Shown here: one piece after another, positions 1 through 5,359 of the stretch | How the letters are laid out: each line of letters opens with the position of its first letter | How positions within the stretch are numbered: the first letter of the stretch is position 1 | Virus record (IMG/VR): IMGVR_UViG_3300025118_000118 | Coordinates: 1-26,374 of that record | Direction: 5' to 3' (one strand) | DNA length: 26,374 nucleotides | DNA from: a virus | The notes under the pieces: model-generated | The model's input: the letters and a program-made list of their open reading frames with translations, nothing else | Told to the model about the DNA's origin: nothing | Databases searched by the model: none | Program-made: the position numbers and the translations under genes

Positions 1-426
1 GTAGTATTTAGAATGGCAGGTAGATTCTTAGTGGTTAGCCTACCAACGGGCAGAAGTCTGCACTATTACATGCCAAGGGTTATAGAAAAAGTTACACCCT
101 GGGGGGCTATGGCTCCTGCTGTACAGTTCTTTTCTGAAGATTCTATGAGCAAGGTCTGGAGACTGACCGATACCTACGGAGGAAAGCTTGTTGAGAATAT
201 TGTTCAGGCTATCGCCAGAGATTTGTTGTGTTGTGCTTTGGCCAGGGTAGAGCAAAGTGGTACATATAAAACGGTATTGCATGTGCATGATGAGATAATA
301 GCAGTAGCCAAGAAGGATACCGGCAGCGTTGAAGAGTTTGGCCGGATCATGGAAGAGAAACCAGATTGGGCTGAAGGAATCCCCATTGGGGCTGAAGCCT
401 GGAAGGGCCAAAGATACCGAAAATAA
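1..426 (+). CDS. Family A DNA polymerase, C-terminal part (cut by window edge)
   Basis: Partial gene: the reading frame is open from base 1, so the start lies outside the window and about 141 residues are visible. The visible segment is the end of the polymerase domain. It contains a 'LPTGRSLHYY' strand typical of phage PolA-type enzymes, the segment 'GGKLVENIVQAIARDLL' (the helix before motif C), and motif C itself as 'HVHDEII', whose Asp binds the catalytic metal. The final 'EAWKGQRYRK' is a usual end for phage versions. The enzyme would replicate the phage genome. With the sliding clamp encoded at 2665-3798 it indicates that the phage brings part of its own replisome. The N-terminal exonuclease part cannot be judged. 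Family assignment is firm; the subfamily is not resolved. Confidence 0.9.
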   Translation, partial: VVFRMAGRFLVVSLPTGRSLHYYMPRVIEKVTPWGAMAPAVQFFSEDSMSKVWRLTDTYGGKLVENIVQAIARDLLCCALARVEQSGTYKTVLHVHDEIIAVAKKDTGSVEEFGRIMEEKPDWAEGIPIGAEAWKGQRYRK

Positions 427-501
427 AGGTATCTAGGGTCCAGGAAGGTTCCGATCGTCCATTCTCGTGGACCTGAGCGGCCCTCTTTTTAGGGGTTCTG
501 G

Positions 502-516
502 TATAATTTAAGCTTA
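502..516 (+). promoter_or_regulatory. Extended -10 promoter, apparently leaderless
   Basis: TGGTATAAT (TGn plus a perfect TATAAT at 502-507) ends 8 nt before the ATG at 516. Transcription starting about 7 nt after the -10 would begin at or next to the start codon. No good -35 lies 16-18 nt upstream, and no Shine-Dalgarno lies within 15 nt of the ATG. The 89-bp gap after the polymerase gene (427-515) otherwise holds only a short GGTCCA/TGGACC inverted repeat. Confidence 0.55.
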
Positions 517-866
517 TGCCTGAAATTTCAGAATCTTCCGAGCAACAAAAGGTAGTCTCGTACTTCCGCACTCTCTACCCCTGGATTCTGATATTCGCTA
601 TCCCCAATGGGGGTTTAAGGAATCCAGCTGAAGCCGCCAGGTTGAAAAAGGAAGGGGTACTAGCTGGCGTTGCTGATTTGTTTATCGCGGAACCCAGGGG
701 AAACTATCACGGGCTATTCCTGGAAATGAAAAAGAAAAAAGGATCTTATCTTAGCGTCAAGCAAAAGGATTTTAGAAGTCAGGTAGAAAAGCGCGGTTAT
801 AAATTTGAAGTGGGGCGCGGATTTCTTGACGCAAAGCAAAAAGTCCTTGCCTACCTGGTAGAGTAG
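516..866 (+). CDS. VRR-NUC domain nuclease
   Basis: A 116-aa protein matching a stand-alone VRR-NUC domain, a PD-(D/E)xK-type nuclease common in phage replication modules and thought to act on branched DNA. Visible family marks are 'IPNGGLRNPAEAARLKKEG' (residues 29-47), then 'GVADLF' with the metal-binding Asp at about 54. 'LEMK' follows with Glu70 and Lys72, then 'SVKQKDF' (80-86) and 'RGYKFEVGRG' (93-102). The length is normal for a single-domain phage copy. It follows the DNA polymerase by 89 bp but has its own -10 box, so it may be expressed separately. Its last codons form the left arm of a terminator hairpin. The cellular substrate is not deducible; processing of replication or recombination intermediates is inferred from context. 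Confidence 0.88.
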   Translation: MPEISESSEQQKVVSYFRTLYPWILIFAIPNGGLRNPAEAARLKKEGVLAGVADLFIAEPRGNYHGLFLEMKKKKGSYLSVKQKDFRSQVEKRGYKFEVGRGFLDAKQKVLAYLVE

Positions 867-880
867 ACAAGGATTTTTTT
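838..880. terminator. Probable bidirectional intrinsic terminator
   Basis: AAAAAGTCCTTG (838-849) pairs with CAAGGATTTTTT (868-879) over 12 positions, including one G-U. The loop contains a smaller CTAC/GTAG hairpin. On the + strand the stem runs into seven T (874-880), and on the - strand into the complement of the A run. It lies between the convergent nuclease gene and the leftward early operon, and its left arm is inside the nuclease coding sequence. Confidence 0.7.
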
Positions 881-887
881 AAGCAGA

Positions 888-1103
888 CTAGCTTTGGTTA
901 TGTTTTCGTAACATCTCCAGAAAAAACTTCTTGGTAGTTTCTGATCTCGGGTAATATGTAATGCCTGAAAAACTTTCCCCATCTACCTTAAACTCTTCGT
1001 ACATAGCGGTTGAGTAGTGGTTATATAGCCTGTGCCGGATAGAGCCCCACGACCCTATCCAAGTCTCATAGACTTTGCCTTTCTGGATAAATTCTATCTT
1101 CAC
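888..1103 (-). CDS. Hypothetical protein, last gene of the early operon
   Basis: A 71-aa protein starting at GTG 1103, because GAAGGGAGAA lies 6-8 nt upstream. A longer reading from ATG 1148 would overlap the 34-aa gene before it and has no ribosome binding site. It begins VKIEFIQKGKVYETWIGSWGSIRHRLYNHY and reads as alternating beta strands and turns, with a Lys-rich C terminus. No known family is recognised. It starts one base after the stop of the small membrane gene at 1105, so it belongs to the same leftward transcript, and it ends just before the shared terminator. A role in early host take-over or replication is possible from position only. Confidence 0.7.
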   Translation of the reverse strand: MKIEFIQKGKVYETWIGSWGSIRHRLYNHYSTAMYEEFKVDGESFSGITYYPRSETTKKFFLEMLRKHNQS

Positions 1104-1104
1104 T

Positions 1105-1209
1105 TTAAATTCTCCCTTCAACCCAGGCCCGCAAAACGAGCCCGGCAAAAATTATTACCACTATCAATTCTGATCGGTCCTTGATTCCCTTTAAGATTGT
1201 TTGAATCAT
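1105..1209 (-). CDS. 34-aa putative single-pass membrane miniprotein
   Basis: A tiny gene: ATG at 1209, stop at 1107-1105. The product starts MIQTILKGIKDRSE and continues with the hydrophobic run 'LIVVIIFAGLVL', then RAWVEGRI. It therefore looks like a single membrane helix with a basic N-terminal side. Reality is supported by an ATGA overlap with the stop of the upstream HTH gene and a GAGGG Shine-Dalgarno 6 nt before the ATG. The next gene starts one base after its stop, so it exactly fills the space between two genes. No homologue is recognised. Phage membrane miniproteins in early operons often act on host envelope or host enzymes, but nothing here shows which. Confidence 0.6.
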   Translation of the reverse strand: MIQTILKGIKDRSELIVVIIFAGLVLRAWVEGRI

Positions 1210-1409
1210 AATTGGCCCTCATCAAAAAACAACGAAGAATGAGTACCTATTACATCTAAAGCCCATAAAGCTAAGGTAGGGGCTTTGTTTTCCCCACTTG
1301 CCCATTTATAAGCAGTAATCTGCTTAACTTTAGTGATCTCGCAGAATTCTTGGATTGATATTCCTTTCTGGTTTAAGTTTTGTGCAAAAGTTGTTAATGG
1401 TTTGTTCAT
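1206..1409 (-). CDS. Small helix-turn-helix protein (Cro/YdaS-like)
   Basis: A 67-aa protein. 'ISIQEFCEITKVKQITAYKW' (residues 17-36) has the spacing of a helix-turn-helix: helix, turn at E-I-T-K, recognition helix with Q-I-T-A-Y-K-W. 'APTLALWALDVIG' follows, as in lambda-repressor-like or YdaS-like single-domain regulators. It is preceded by the conserved leader at 1414-1428. Its stop overlaps the ATG of the 34-aa membrane gene. It is probably a DNA-binding regulator of early genes. Candidate targets in this window are the palindrome in the operon promoter (4255-4266) or the intergenic repeats, but this is untested. The short C-terminal tail shows no second domain. Confidence 0.72.
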   Translation of the reverse strand: MNKPLTTFAQNLNQKGISIQEFCEITKVKQITAYKWASGENKAPTLALWALDVIGTHSSLFFDEGQL

Positions 1410-1546
1410 TTTAGTTTATTCCTTTCTGAAAAAATTTCATGAAGACAATTCTCTGCCAGTTCTCGGAGTGAAGTAACTCCCACACCTCCCAGGGAATCTT
1501 CCGCTATTTTGATGCAGAGTCGCTCGGCCCCTGATTTTAATTCCAG
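1406..1546 (-). CDS. Possible 46-aa coupled ORF with non-standard start
   Basis: The gap between the genes ending at 1537 and starting at 1409 holds an open frame that reads like protein: 'LELKSGAERLCIKIAEDSLG', then 'GVGVTSLRELAENCLHEIFS', then 'ERNKLK'. It ends in an ATGA overlap with the HTH gene, the same coupling style as its neighbours. There is no ATG or TTG; the only full-length candidate is CTG at 1546, and an internal GTG has a badly spaced ribosome site. It may be a CTG-started gene or the remnant of a gene that lost its 5' end. The other frames of this gap are less protein-like. Confidence 0.3.
   Translation of the reverse strand: MELKSGAERLCIKIAEDSLGGVGVTSLRELAENCLHEIFSERNKLK
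1414..1428 (-). promoter_or_regulatory. Conserved leader / extended ribosome binding site
   Basis: On the - strand, CAGAAAGGAATAAAC precedes the HTH gene (ATG 1409). The AGAAAGGA core could pair with a 16S tail of the type CCUCCUUUCU. The same leader stands before genes starting at 1875, 2608, 3798 and 6110. Confidence 0.65.
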
Positions 1547-1875
1547 TCGTATAGATCAGGATCATTTCTGATCTCGTCCACCTCGTCTTCGATCGCCTGG
1601 ATGGTATTTTTCATCCACTCTTCAAACTGTTCATACTCATGCTCTTCGGCTAAGTATTCGTAAGTGTGGGTGCCAGTGGTGGCTTCACACCCCTCGACGA
1701 TGGAGCCCAGGCTTAAAACAGGGCCAGCGTCTACGGTGTGTAATAGCTTCATCCAGGCACCACACTCGGTATCCTTATAAAGTCGACTTTCAGCCTCTTC
1801 GAAGCTTTCTGCCTGGAAAAATTTCAACACCCATTCATGTAATTCATCGCTATCCATGCTTATTTCAATGTCCAT
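1537..1875 (-). CDS. Acidic hypothetical protein
   Basis: A 112-aa protein. ATG 1875 is chosen because the conserved leader ends just upstream; reading from 1917 would translate through that leader. It starts MDIEISMDSDELHEWVLKFF and is strongly acidic and helical throughout. A C-terminal half rich in Glu and Asp ('EYLAEEHEYEQFEEWMKNTI') ends DPDLYDWN. The composition recalls DNA-mimic or adaptor-type phage early proteins, but no family is recognised and no fold can be claimed. It lies 4 nt downstream of the stop of the 83-aa gene, whose last codons contain this gene's ribosome binding site, so translation of the two is probably coupled. Confidence 0.72.
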   Translation of the reverse strand: MDIEISMDSDELHEWVLKFFQAESFEEAESRLYKDTECGAWMKLLHTVDAGPVLSLGSIVEGCEATTGTHTYEYLAEEHEYEQFEEWMKNTIQAIEDEVDEIRNDPDLYDWN

Positions 1876-1876
1876 C

Positions 1877-1892
1877 GGTTTATTCCTTTCTG
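1877..1892 (-). promoter_or_regulatory. Conserved leader inside the upstream gene's end
   Basis: CAGAAAGGAATAAACC on the - strand precedes ATG 1875. It also encodes the final residues (R-K-E-stop) of the 83-aa gene ending at 1880, so one sequence serves as coding end and ribosome binding site. Confidence 0.65.
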
Positions 1893-2131
1893 AAAAAATC
1901 AGCATGGCTCCAGACAACTACAGACTCCAGGTCTTTGGTATCTCGGATACATGCGTAATAGTGGGCCGATCCTATGCAGGGGTAGTTTGAAACCTCGACA
2001 AAATCAGACTCTCCATAGATTTTGAGAAATTCCCTGTTAACCAGGGCCTCAAGGTCCAGAATCTCGTTCGGTGCAATTGATCGGTGAGTTACTACGTGCC
2101 CGCTGCAAGGCTCTTCTATGTATAGATACAT
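1880..2131 (-). CDS. Hypothetical early protein, 83 aa
   Basis: An 83-aa protein, start ATG 2131 with GGAGGG 8 nt upstream. It begins MYLYIEEPCSGHVVTHRSIA and includes 'EALVNREFLKIYGESDFVEV' and 'IGSAHYYACIRDTKDLESVV', suggesting a small alpha/beta fold. It contains three Cys but no CxxC pair, so a zinc ribbon is not supported. No family is recognised. It starts 3 nt after the stop of the 52-aa gene and carries the next gene's ribosome binding site in its last codons. Confidence 0.7.
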   Translation of the reverse strand: MYLYIEEPCSGHVVTHRSIAPNEILDLEALVNREFLKIYGESDFVEVSNYPCIGSAHYYACIRDTKDLESVVVWSHADFFRKE

Positions 2132-2134
2132 GGT

Positions 2135-2293
2135 CTATTCCCTCCAATCTTTGCAAGCTCTTTGAGAAAGATAATACTCTCCTGTCCCATCACTGCTCTG
2201 ATATTCTTTGAGCATTGCCAGGGCTTCCTTTCTGGTTTCAAACTGATCCACGGTTTCAAGGTATCCTTTTCCTTTTCTTTGAATGTAAATCAT
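2135..2293 (-). CDS. 52-aa conserved-type phage miniprotein
   Basis: Start ATG 2293, stop TAG 2137-2135. The product is MIYIQRKGKGYLETVDQF followed by ETRKEALAMLKEYQ and a tail with 'EYYLSQRACKDW'. The pattern 'YLETVD-FETRKEA--ML-EY---D---EYYLS-R-CK-W' is one I recognise from short uncharacterised proteins in many phages and environmental contigs. The function is unknown. The size suggests a compact strand-helix-strand fold. It begins 3 nt after the preceding stop and ends 3 nt before the next ATG, the tight packing expected of a real operon gene. An AAGGTG ribosome site lies just upstream. Confidence 0.75.
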   Translation of the reverse strand: MIYIQRKGKGYLETVDQFETRKEALAMLKEYQSSDGTGEYYLSQRACKDWRE

Positions 2294-2296
2294 AAA

Positions 2297-2608
2297 CTAC
2301 ACCTTCACCTTTGCAGCTAACTTGTAGTAGCTCTTTAGTGCCTTAGAAAGTGCTTTTTCAAACTTTAAACTTTCCAACTCTCTTTCCTTGTATATGCCCG
2401 TCTCATTTAAGTGCCTACCCGTTGTTGGCCCCCAATAGTTTACCGTTCGAGCTATTACACCCATCCCTCGAAAAGCTACAGGAGTTTCATAAGAATAGTA
2501 AATATCAAGTGATCCGGTTTCCCCTTTTTTTTCAATAAAGGGGAATTCCAAACAATGGGCCGGTGTCTTTCTACCTGTATAGTCAGTGGTTTTTGGTGCT
2601 AAGTTCAT
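2297..2608 (-). CDS. Conserved small phage protein (probably DUF8033-like)
   Basis: A 103-aa protein starting at ATG 2608 directly behind the conserved leader. The central stretch 'IYYSYETPVAFR' followed by 'RTVNYWGPTTGRHLNETG' is a signature I associate with a widespread uncharacterised phage family (I believe DUF8033, not checked). The C terminus is a basic helix rich in Lys ('ALSKALKSYYKLAAKVKV'). The biochemical role is unknown. It sits two genes below the clamp gene in the leftward operon, separated from it by a GC-rich hairpin. Confidence 0.72.
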   Translation of the reverse strand: MNLAPKTTDYTGRKTPAHCLEFPFIEKKGETGSLDIYYSYETPVAFRGMGVIARTVNYWGPTTGRHLNETGIYKERELESLKFEKALSKALKSYYKLAAKVKV

Positions 2609-2623
2609 GTTTATTCCTTTCTG
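2609..2623 (-). promoter_or_regulatory. Conserved leader / ribosome binding site
   Basis: CAGAAAGGAATAAAC on the - strand directly abuts ATG 2608, giving the shortest spacing of the five copies. Confidence 0.65.
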
Positions 2624-2628
2624 TTATA

Positions 2629-2648
2629 AGCAGGCCAGGGGGCCTGCT
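2629..2648. other. GC-rich hairpin between clamp gene and next gene
   Basis: AGCAGGCC (2629-2636) and GGCCTGCT (2641-2648) form a perfect 8-bp stem with a 4-nt loop. No T run follows on the - strand (TATAAC), so it is more likely an mRNA-stabilising, processing or attenuation hairpin than a full terminator. Confidence 0.5.
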
Positions 2649-2664
2649 AGTTCATCGCGTTTTC

Positions 2665-3798
2665 TTAATGCAAGCTTAGCGACATGATGACGCAAGTATG
2701 ATTCCCTGATCTCCAGTAGGTAGGCATCCCTTCGCCTTCAAAGGCAGCGTCGATATCTTCTGTAGTGGCGAATTTCAGGCAATCCAAAACATACTTGGAG
2801 TTAAGGGCAATGCGGTTTTTTGAATCAGGATAAACAGAATCTTCAACCGGGAATACAGTAGATATATTTGTATCATGGTCTGGAAAGATAATGTCGAGTT
2901 CCTTGGTTAGCGTGAAAAAAGCTCTCTCTACTTCAGCGGCTTTTGCCAGGTTCTTTAAAGTAGTGTGTAGCTCTTTTCGGTTAACTCTGAAAGTCATAGC
3001 CTGGCCATAAAAAATATCTGGTACGTATTCCTGATAGTCTACGAAATCTACTTCTGATTGAAGCATGTAAAGTTTGGAATCAGAATCGAAAGCCTTGATA
3101 AGCTTTTGACTATCTGAGAAATCCAGGGATAGACCTCGAGTGTTTGCAGTCTTAATGTAGTGACGTAAAACTGCCAGGGAATCAGAGTCGATAGCGTAGT
3201 GGCGTTTAGTCTTGCCCTTATATTCCCCTTGCAAGACTGATACTGCCAGACGGTTTCCATCGGTACTCGCGGCCCCCAAATTGTCTGGAGTAGGTGAAAA
3301 AACTAAACCGTTGAACCCTTGATAGGAATTGTTTTTGGTATCGGCACAATGGGCCGCAAAATCTAAGTCTTGTAAAAGTGTTTTAGGCTTAGAGAAGTAA
3401 TAAGGATCAGAAGGGGCGAATTCTGGAGCCTGATGAAAATCGTCTATTTCTCGGGACATAAAAGTTACTTTAGTTTTCCCCTGGGAGAAATATCCCCGGC
3501 GTTGATCCGTATCAAAATAGATTTGAAGTAAGTCCTCGGGCTTGAAAACTTTCAAGGCTTTAAAAGTCTTGGCGGGAATGAGGAATTCCAAACCCTGAAA
3601 GTTGGGATTAGTATCCGCTTCAATGTTTTGAACCTGGTAGATTCTCAAATTTGTAGCGGATAGCTGGACCCAACCTGAACGGATATCAAACTTGATACTT
3701 TGCAATTCAGGTATCGACGTGACTTTAGGCACCGTTTTCTCTAAACGGGCAAAGGCAGTAATAAGGCGCTGTGCGGGTGTTTCTATTAAATTGTTCAT
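2665..3798 (-). CDS. dnaN: DNA polymerase III beta-subunit-like sliding clamp
   Basis: The 377-aa length is that of bacterial beta clamps. Clamp features are visible through the three repeated domains. 'AASTDGNRLAVSVL' (about residues 176-190) matches the ATDGHRLAL motif. 'VDYQEYVPD' resembles the FPDY segment. 'RVNRKELHTTLKNLAKAAE' opens the third domain, and 'LNSKYVLDCLKFATTEDI' matches the NxKYLLDxL motif. The C terminus 'HTCVIMSLSLH' replaces the usual YVIMPMRL. The protein would encircle DNA and tether the phage family A polymerase. The altered C-terminal residues, part of the partner-binding pocket in bacterial clamps, suggest adaptation to a phage partner. Start ATG 3798 follows the leader variant CAGAAAGGAAACCTT. 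Divergence from host clamps appears high but the fold assignment is good. Confidence 0.85.
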   Translation of the reverse strand: MNNLIETPAQRLITAFARLEKTVPKVTSIPELQSIKFDIRSGWVQLSATNLRIYQVQNIEADTNPNFQGLEFLIPAKTFKALKVFKPEDLLQIYFDTDQRRGYFSQGKTKVTFMSREIDDFHQAPEFAPSDPYYFSKPKTLLQDLDFAAHCADTKNNSYQGFNGLVFSPTPDNLGAASTDGNRLAVSVLQGEYKGKTKRHYAIDSDSLAVLRHYIKTANTRGLSLDFSDSQKLIKAFDSDSKLYMLQSEVDFVDYQEYVPDIFYGQAMTFRVNRKELHTTLKNLAKAAEVERAFFTLTKELDIIFPDHDTNISTVFPVEDSVYPDSKNRIALNSKYVLDCLKFATTEDIDAAFEGEGMPTYWRSGNHTCVIMSLSLH

Positions 3799-3813
3799 AA
3801 GGTTTCCTTTCTG
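3799..3813 (-). promoter_or_regulatory. Conserved leader variant before the clamp gene
   Basis: CAGAAAGGAAACCTT on the - strand. It keeps the AGAAAGGA core but has the CCTT end seen in the + strand copy at 6093-6109. Confidence 0.6.
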
Positions 3814-3818
3814 TAGTT

Positions 3819-4016
3819 TTAATAACCAAGAATGTTTCGTGCATCCTTGATAGTCATAGCGGTTAGGATCTCTACCCCGTCACCCTGAAGAGAACTGTAA
3901 GGAACTTCAATTGCTACGCATATTCCTGAAAGAATATAAGCGTGATTCCCGTGCGATCGGACAAAGTGTAGGATAGTTTGTAGATGTTTGGGGACTGTAG
4001 TAGGTTGAATACTCAT
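3819..4016 (-). CDS. Small hypothetical protein, 65 aa
   Basis: A 65-aa protein whose ATG (4016-4014) overlaps the stop of the preceding gene in an ATGA, indicating coupling. It begins MSIQPTTVPKHLQTILHFVR; the middle 'AYILSGICVAIEVPY' looks like two beta strands, and the end is 'MTIKDARNILGY'. A C-terminal helix ending A-R-x-x-L-G-Y is common in short phage proteins of unknown role, but I cannot name the family. It is followed directly by the clamp gene leader. Confidence 0.68.
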   Translation of the reverse strand: MSIQPTTVPKHLQTILHFVRSHGNHAYILSGICVAIEVPYSSLQGDGVEILTAMTIKDARNILGY

Positions 4017-4204
4017 AGCTCAATATCACTTCCGTCAAAAGCATAGCCGCTTATTACAAAGCGGCCCGAGCGTCGAAAGATCTTTGAAAACTTGGAAGTG
4101 TAAATTCCATCGGGTGTTATCTCCCTGGTATTAGTTACACCAGGGACAAAGCCCTTAGATATCCAAGCGGCTACTTCCTTTTGGCTTATAAGTCTCTCTT
4201 TCAT
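4013..4204 (-). CDS. First gene of the leftward early operon, 63 aa, unknown
   Basis: ATG 4204 is the chosen start because GAGGAG lies 8-9 nt upstream. The longer reading to 4339 would run through the promoter and palindrome at 4251-4281 and is Ile/Tyr-rich low-quality sequence. The product starts MKERLISQKEVAAWISKGFV. Its N-terminal helix-turn pattern and 'TPDGIYTSKFSKIFRRSGRF' suggest a small basic DNA- or protein-binding domain, but no family is recognised. Being the promoter-proximal gene it would be made early and in quantity. Confidence 0.7.
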   Translation of the reverse strand: MKERLISQKEVAAWISKGFVPGVTNTREITPDGIYTSKFSKIFRRSGRFVISGYAFDGSDIEL

Positions 4205-4250
4205 GGTTTTAGCTCCTCTTTGGTTTTCTGTTAGTAGCGAATGTTTATTT

Positions 4251-4281
4251 ATTATCCTACGTAGGAAACTATATATGTCAA
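4251..4281 (-). promoter_or_regulatory. Early leftward promoter with embedded palindrome
   Basis: On the - strand there is a perfect TTGACA (complement of 4276-4281). The -10 candidates are GATAAT (complement of 4251-4256, 19-nt spacer) or TAGGAT at 16 nt. Between and over them lies the perfect 12-bp palindrome TCCTACGTAGGA (4255-4266), well placed as an operator. The first gene starts at 4204, leaving a leader of about 40 nt. Confidence 0.65.
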
Positions 4282-4602
4282 GGGGTAAATATATATATAT
4301 ATTAAATGAGGGATAATTACATTCATAAGAGAAAGACAAAAAAAGGTTATTTTAGGCATTTTTTAGTAAATATATATATCTAGGTACGGAAGTATAAAGG
4401 GCAGGGTAAGTCCAGGGAATGAGGATTTTATATGTTTGGGGGGCTTAGATATAAAGGGGCTATTTTAGACGTTTTTTGTTAGTTTGATCTTTCAAATTGG
4501 GTTTTGATGAACCAAGCTGAAGGGGGCTGAAGGGTGATTAAGGGAAAATAGCTCACTGAGAGGGGGTGACTCATAGTGCCTTAAAACTTTTTTGGAGTTA
4601 TG

Positions 4603-4696
4603 AGTCACCCGCTAACCCTTTGGTAGCCAAGGTCTCCAAGGTTTCTGTCATAAGTCTGTTTTGAGATAATAGTCACCCGCTAACCCTTTGGTAGCC
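4603..4696 (+). repeat. 26-bp perfect direct repeat, two copies
   Basis: Bases 4603-4628 and 4671-4696 are identical over 26 bp, with a 68-bp period. Each begins with the AGTCACCC end of the iteron-like motif and continues GCTAACCCTTTGGTAGCC. Only two copies are seen and the intervening sequence is not a spacer of CRISPR type. Confidence 0.85.
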
Positions 4697-4886
4697 TGCA
4701 TTTGAGAGGTAGGGTGTCTTATAACTATTGTATTATATGTGTTAAGGAATGTTATATACATATAAATACATACATTATAGGGAGGGGTGTAGCTATATAT
4801 ACCTACTTGGCGGAGAATGCATACAACTCCTGTCCGTCAACTGGTTTTTTTTGAAAGTTATGAGTCACCCTACCTCTCAAATGCAG
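4696..4886. repeat. 21-bp perfect inverted repeat, 149 bp apart
   Basis: Bases 4696-4716 are the exact reverse complement of 4866-4886. Each arm contains one end of an iteron-like copy plus the shared segment TACCTCTCAAATGCAG. The 149 bp between the arms includes an AT-rich stretch (4721-4775). The arms could form a cruciform or long RNA stem, or be recombination sites; no invertase gene is seen nearby. Confidence 0.85.
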
Positions 4887-5294
4887 AGCTGGAGCGGGTC
4901 GGAGGGTGTCTATTATATGTTTTTTGACTTATGCCAGGTATCTTGGATATGCAGGGTCAGAGTGGGCTAAGGGGCGACTCAAAGTTTGTGACAAATTGTG
5001 ACACGCTATGAGTCACCCCTTCTGGAGTAGGTATTTTAGTCTAATCGGGCTATAGCGGGTTATATCTTGGTTCATATAGGGTGTATTTTAGGGCGAACGG
5101 ACATAAAAGGTTTAGAAGCCTTGGTTTATGTATTTTTAGGGGTTTTGGCTTAGTTAAAATTAAGTTTGGAAGCTTTAAAAGTGTTTCGCGCAACCATAGC
5201 AGGCGGGGTTACCTTTAGTTAGTAGGTAGAGAAGGGGAAAGGCTTAGTACCTGGCAATACTGGGGCTTTCAGGTCGGTTTCCTTGTCAGTAGGT

Positions 5295-5342
5295 AAAAAA
5301 GGGCTGAAAAAGGTATGTTTTTGGGTACTTTTACCCTTTTTT
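5295..5342 (+). terminator. Weak intrinsic terminator-like hairpin
   Basis: GGGTA (5323-5327) and TACCC (5332-5336) form a short stem with a 4-nt loop, followed by six T (5337-5342). Alternatively AAAAAAGGG at 5295-5303 pairs with CCCTTTTTT at 5334-5342. It would stop + strand transcripts crossing the non-coding region. The stem is short, so this is tentative. Confidence 0.35.
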
Positions 5343-5359
5343 GCTTGGGTTTAGCTCTT

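Larger units (their letters stand above)
4564..5018. repeat. Iteron-like family AGTTATGAGTCACCC in alternating orientation
   Basis: Near-exact copies on the + strand: 4596-4610, 4856-4870 and 5004-5018 (last 12 bases exact). Reverse orientation: 4564-4578 (GGGTGACTCATA exact), 4712-4726 (two mismatches) and 4972-4986 (degenerate). A degenerate + copy is at 4664-4678 and a half copy at 4904-4910. The core TGAGTCA is itself a palindrome. The first two copies face each other with 12-bp perfect arms 23 nt apart. The last two face each other across a loop holding two TTGTGACA units. This could be an initiator or repressor binding array. Confidence 0.7.

Noticed and set aside
4603-4696. Direct repeats considered as a CRISPR array
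   Set aside because: Only two 26-bp copies, the intervening sequence has no further repeat-spacer units, and no cas genes are nearby.
4749-4970. 73-codon open frame on + inside the repeat region
   Set aside because: It crosses the inverted repeat and iteron copies, has no ribosome site and has a low-quality composition rich in Tyr, Cys and Trp.
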